Part shown: piece after piece, positions 32,334 to 32,384 of the stretch
Layout of the letters: the number at the start of each line of letters is the position of its first letter
Numbering within the stretch: the stretch's first letter is position 1
Assembly: GCA_018694455.1 (NCBI GenBank)
Contig: JABHNP010000055.1
Coordinates: 1 to 32,384 of the forward strand
Origin: Planctomycetaceae bacterium
GTDB lineage: Bacteria; Planctomycetota; Planctomycetia; Pirellulales; UBA1268
DNA length: 32,384 bases
Direction of reading: 5' to 3'
The notes under the pieces: model-generated
The model's database searches: none
Told to the model about the DNA's origin: nothing
What the model saw: only the letters and a program-made list of their open reading frames with translations
Translations under genes and position numbers: made by a program

Positions 32334-32384
32334 ATGCCGACTACCCGAAGACATTTTTTAAATGGTGTTGCCGCGATTTCGGCT
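32334..32384 (+). CDS. Start of a Tat-exported protein (3' end outside window)
   Basis: Seventeen codons from the ATG at 32334 run to the window end: MPTTRRHFLNGVAAISA. The twin-arginine motif TRRHFLN matches the S/T-R-R-x-F-L-K consensus and is followed by the start of a hydrophobic segment, so the product is probably exported folded by the Tat system. GAGG lies eight bases upstream of the ATG, and a promoter match is seen about 60 bases further up. In planctomycetes such leaders are common on DUF1501 proteins, Gfo/Idh-type oxidoreductases and other secreted enzymes. The function cannot be told from this fragment. Confidence 0.75.
   Translation, partial: MPTTRRHFLNGVAAISA

Noticed and set aside
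31959..32354. 131-codon minus-strand open frame overlapping the Tat gene start
   Set aside because: It overlaps the well-supported start, ribosome site and promoter of the Tat gene, and no start codon in it has a properly spaced ribosome site.
1..32384. CRISPR arrays, insertion sequences, tRNA or rRNA genes, prophage or defence islands
   Set aside because: Reading both strands I saw no spaced repeats, transposase motifs, tRNA T-loop signatures or phage-like genes; a tRNAscan and repeat search would be needed to exclude them formally.

Overview
The window looks like chromosomal core genome of a planctomycete (phylum Planctomycetota, probably a Pirellulales-like aquatic lineage). The main evidence is a DUF1559 pseudopilin-like protein (prepilin motif GFTLIELL plus the H-GG-N...DGSV C-terminal motif), followed by a small carboxypeptidase-regulatory-like protein. 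An aspartate kinase with four ACT domains and a Ser/Thr kinase with one membrane segment fit the same lineage. This assignment rests on protein families, not on a database search. I see no rRNA, tRNA, CRISPR array, insertion sequence, phage gene or plasmid gene. Most of the window is housekeeping, biosynthesis and transport.

Layout. 1-3850 (+): 3' end of homoserine dehydrogenase, an ApgM-family phosphoglycerate mutase-like protein and aspartate kinase, an aspartate-family amino-acid cluster. 3905-9301 (-): a MFS transporter, a strong hairpin, valyl-tRNA synthetase and a DUF151 'bifunctional nuclease' protein, all read leftwards. 9500-15564 (-): FtsK, a small YdcZ/DUF606 transporter, citramalate synthase and PdxA; the last two overlap by 4 bp. 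15703-19548 (+): a DMT-type permease, the DUF1559 protein, the carboxypeptidase-regulatory-like protein, and a ChaA-type Ca2+/H+ antiporter preceded by two overlapping mini-ORFs. 19638-23296 (-): MmgE/PrpD protein, TruB, VanZ-like protein and DeoC, a tightly packed unit with two 4-bp overlaps. 23385-26853 (+): transmembrane Ser/Thr protein kinase whose 3' end overlaps hemL by 11 bp. 26897-32384: an endonuclease/exonuclease/phosphatase protein (-), a secreted alpha/beta hydrolase (+), a fatty-acid-hydroxylase-family membrane protein (-), a DEAD-box RNA helicase (-), and the first 17 codons of a Tat-exported protein (+) cut by the window end.

How the genes fit together. The hom-apgM-lysC cluster covers the aspartate-to-homoserine steps, and its ApgM-like member could be an alternative homoserine kinase. 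CimA supplies the threonine-independent entry to isoleucine. PdxA and HemL belong to pyridoxal phosphate and heme biosynthesis. FtsK, TruB, ValS and the DEAD-box helicase are information-processing genes. I did not find a convincing new multi-gene system. The signals most worth a second look are small: the mini-ORF cascade before chaA, the 67-codon open extension after the alpha/beta hydrolase stop, the kinase-hemL overlap, the acidic tail of FtsK, the 20-bp-period direct repeat next to ftsK, and the ApgM-like protein between hom and lysC.
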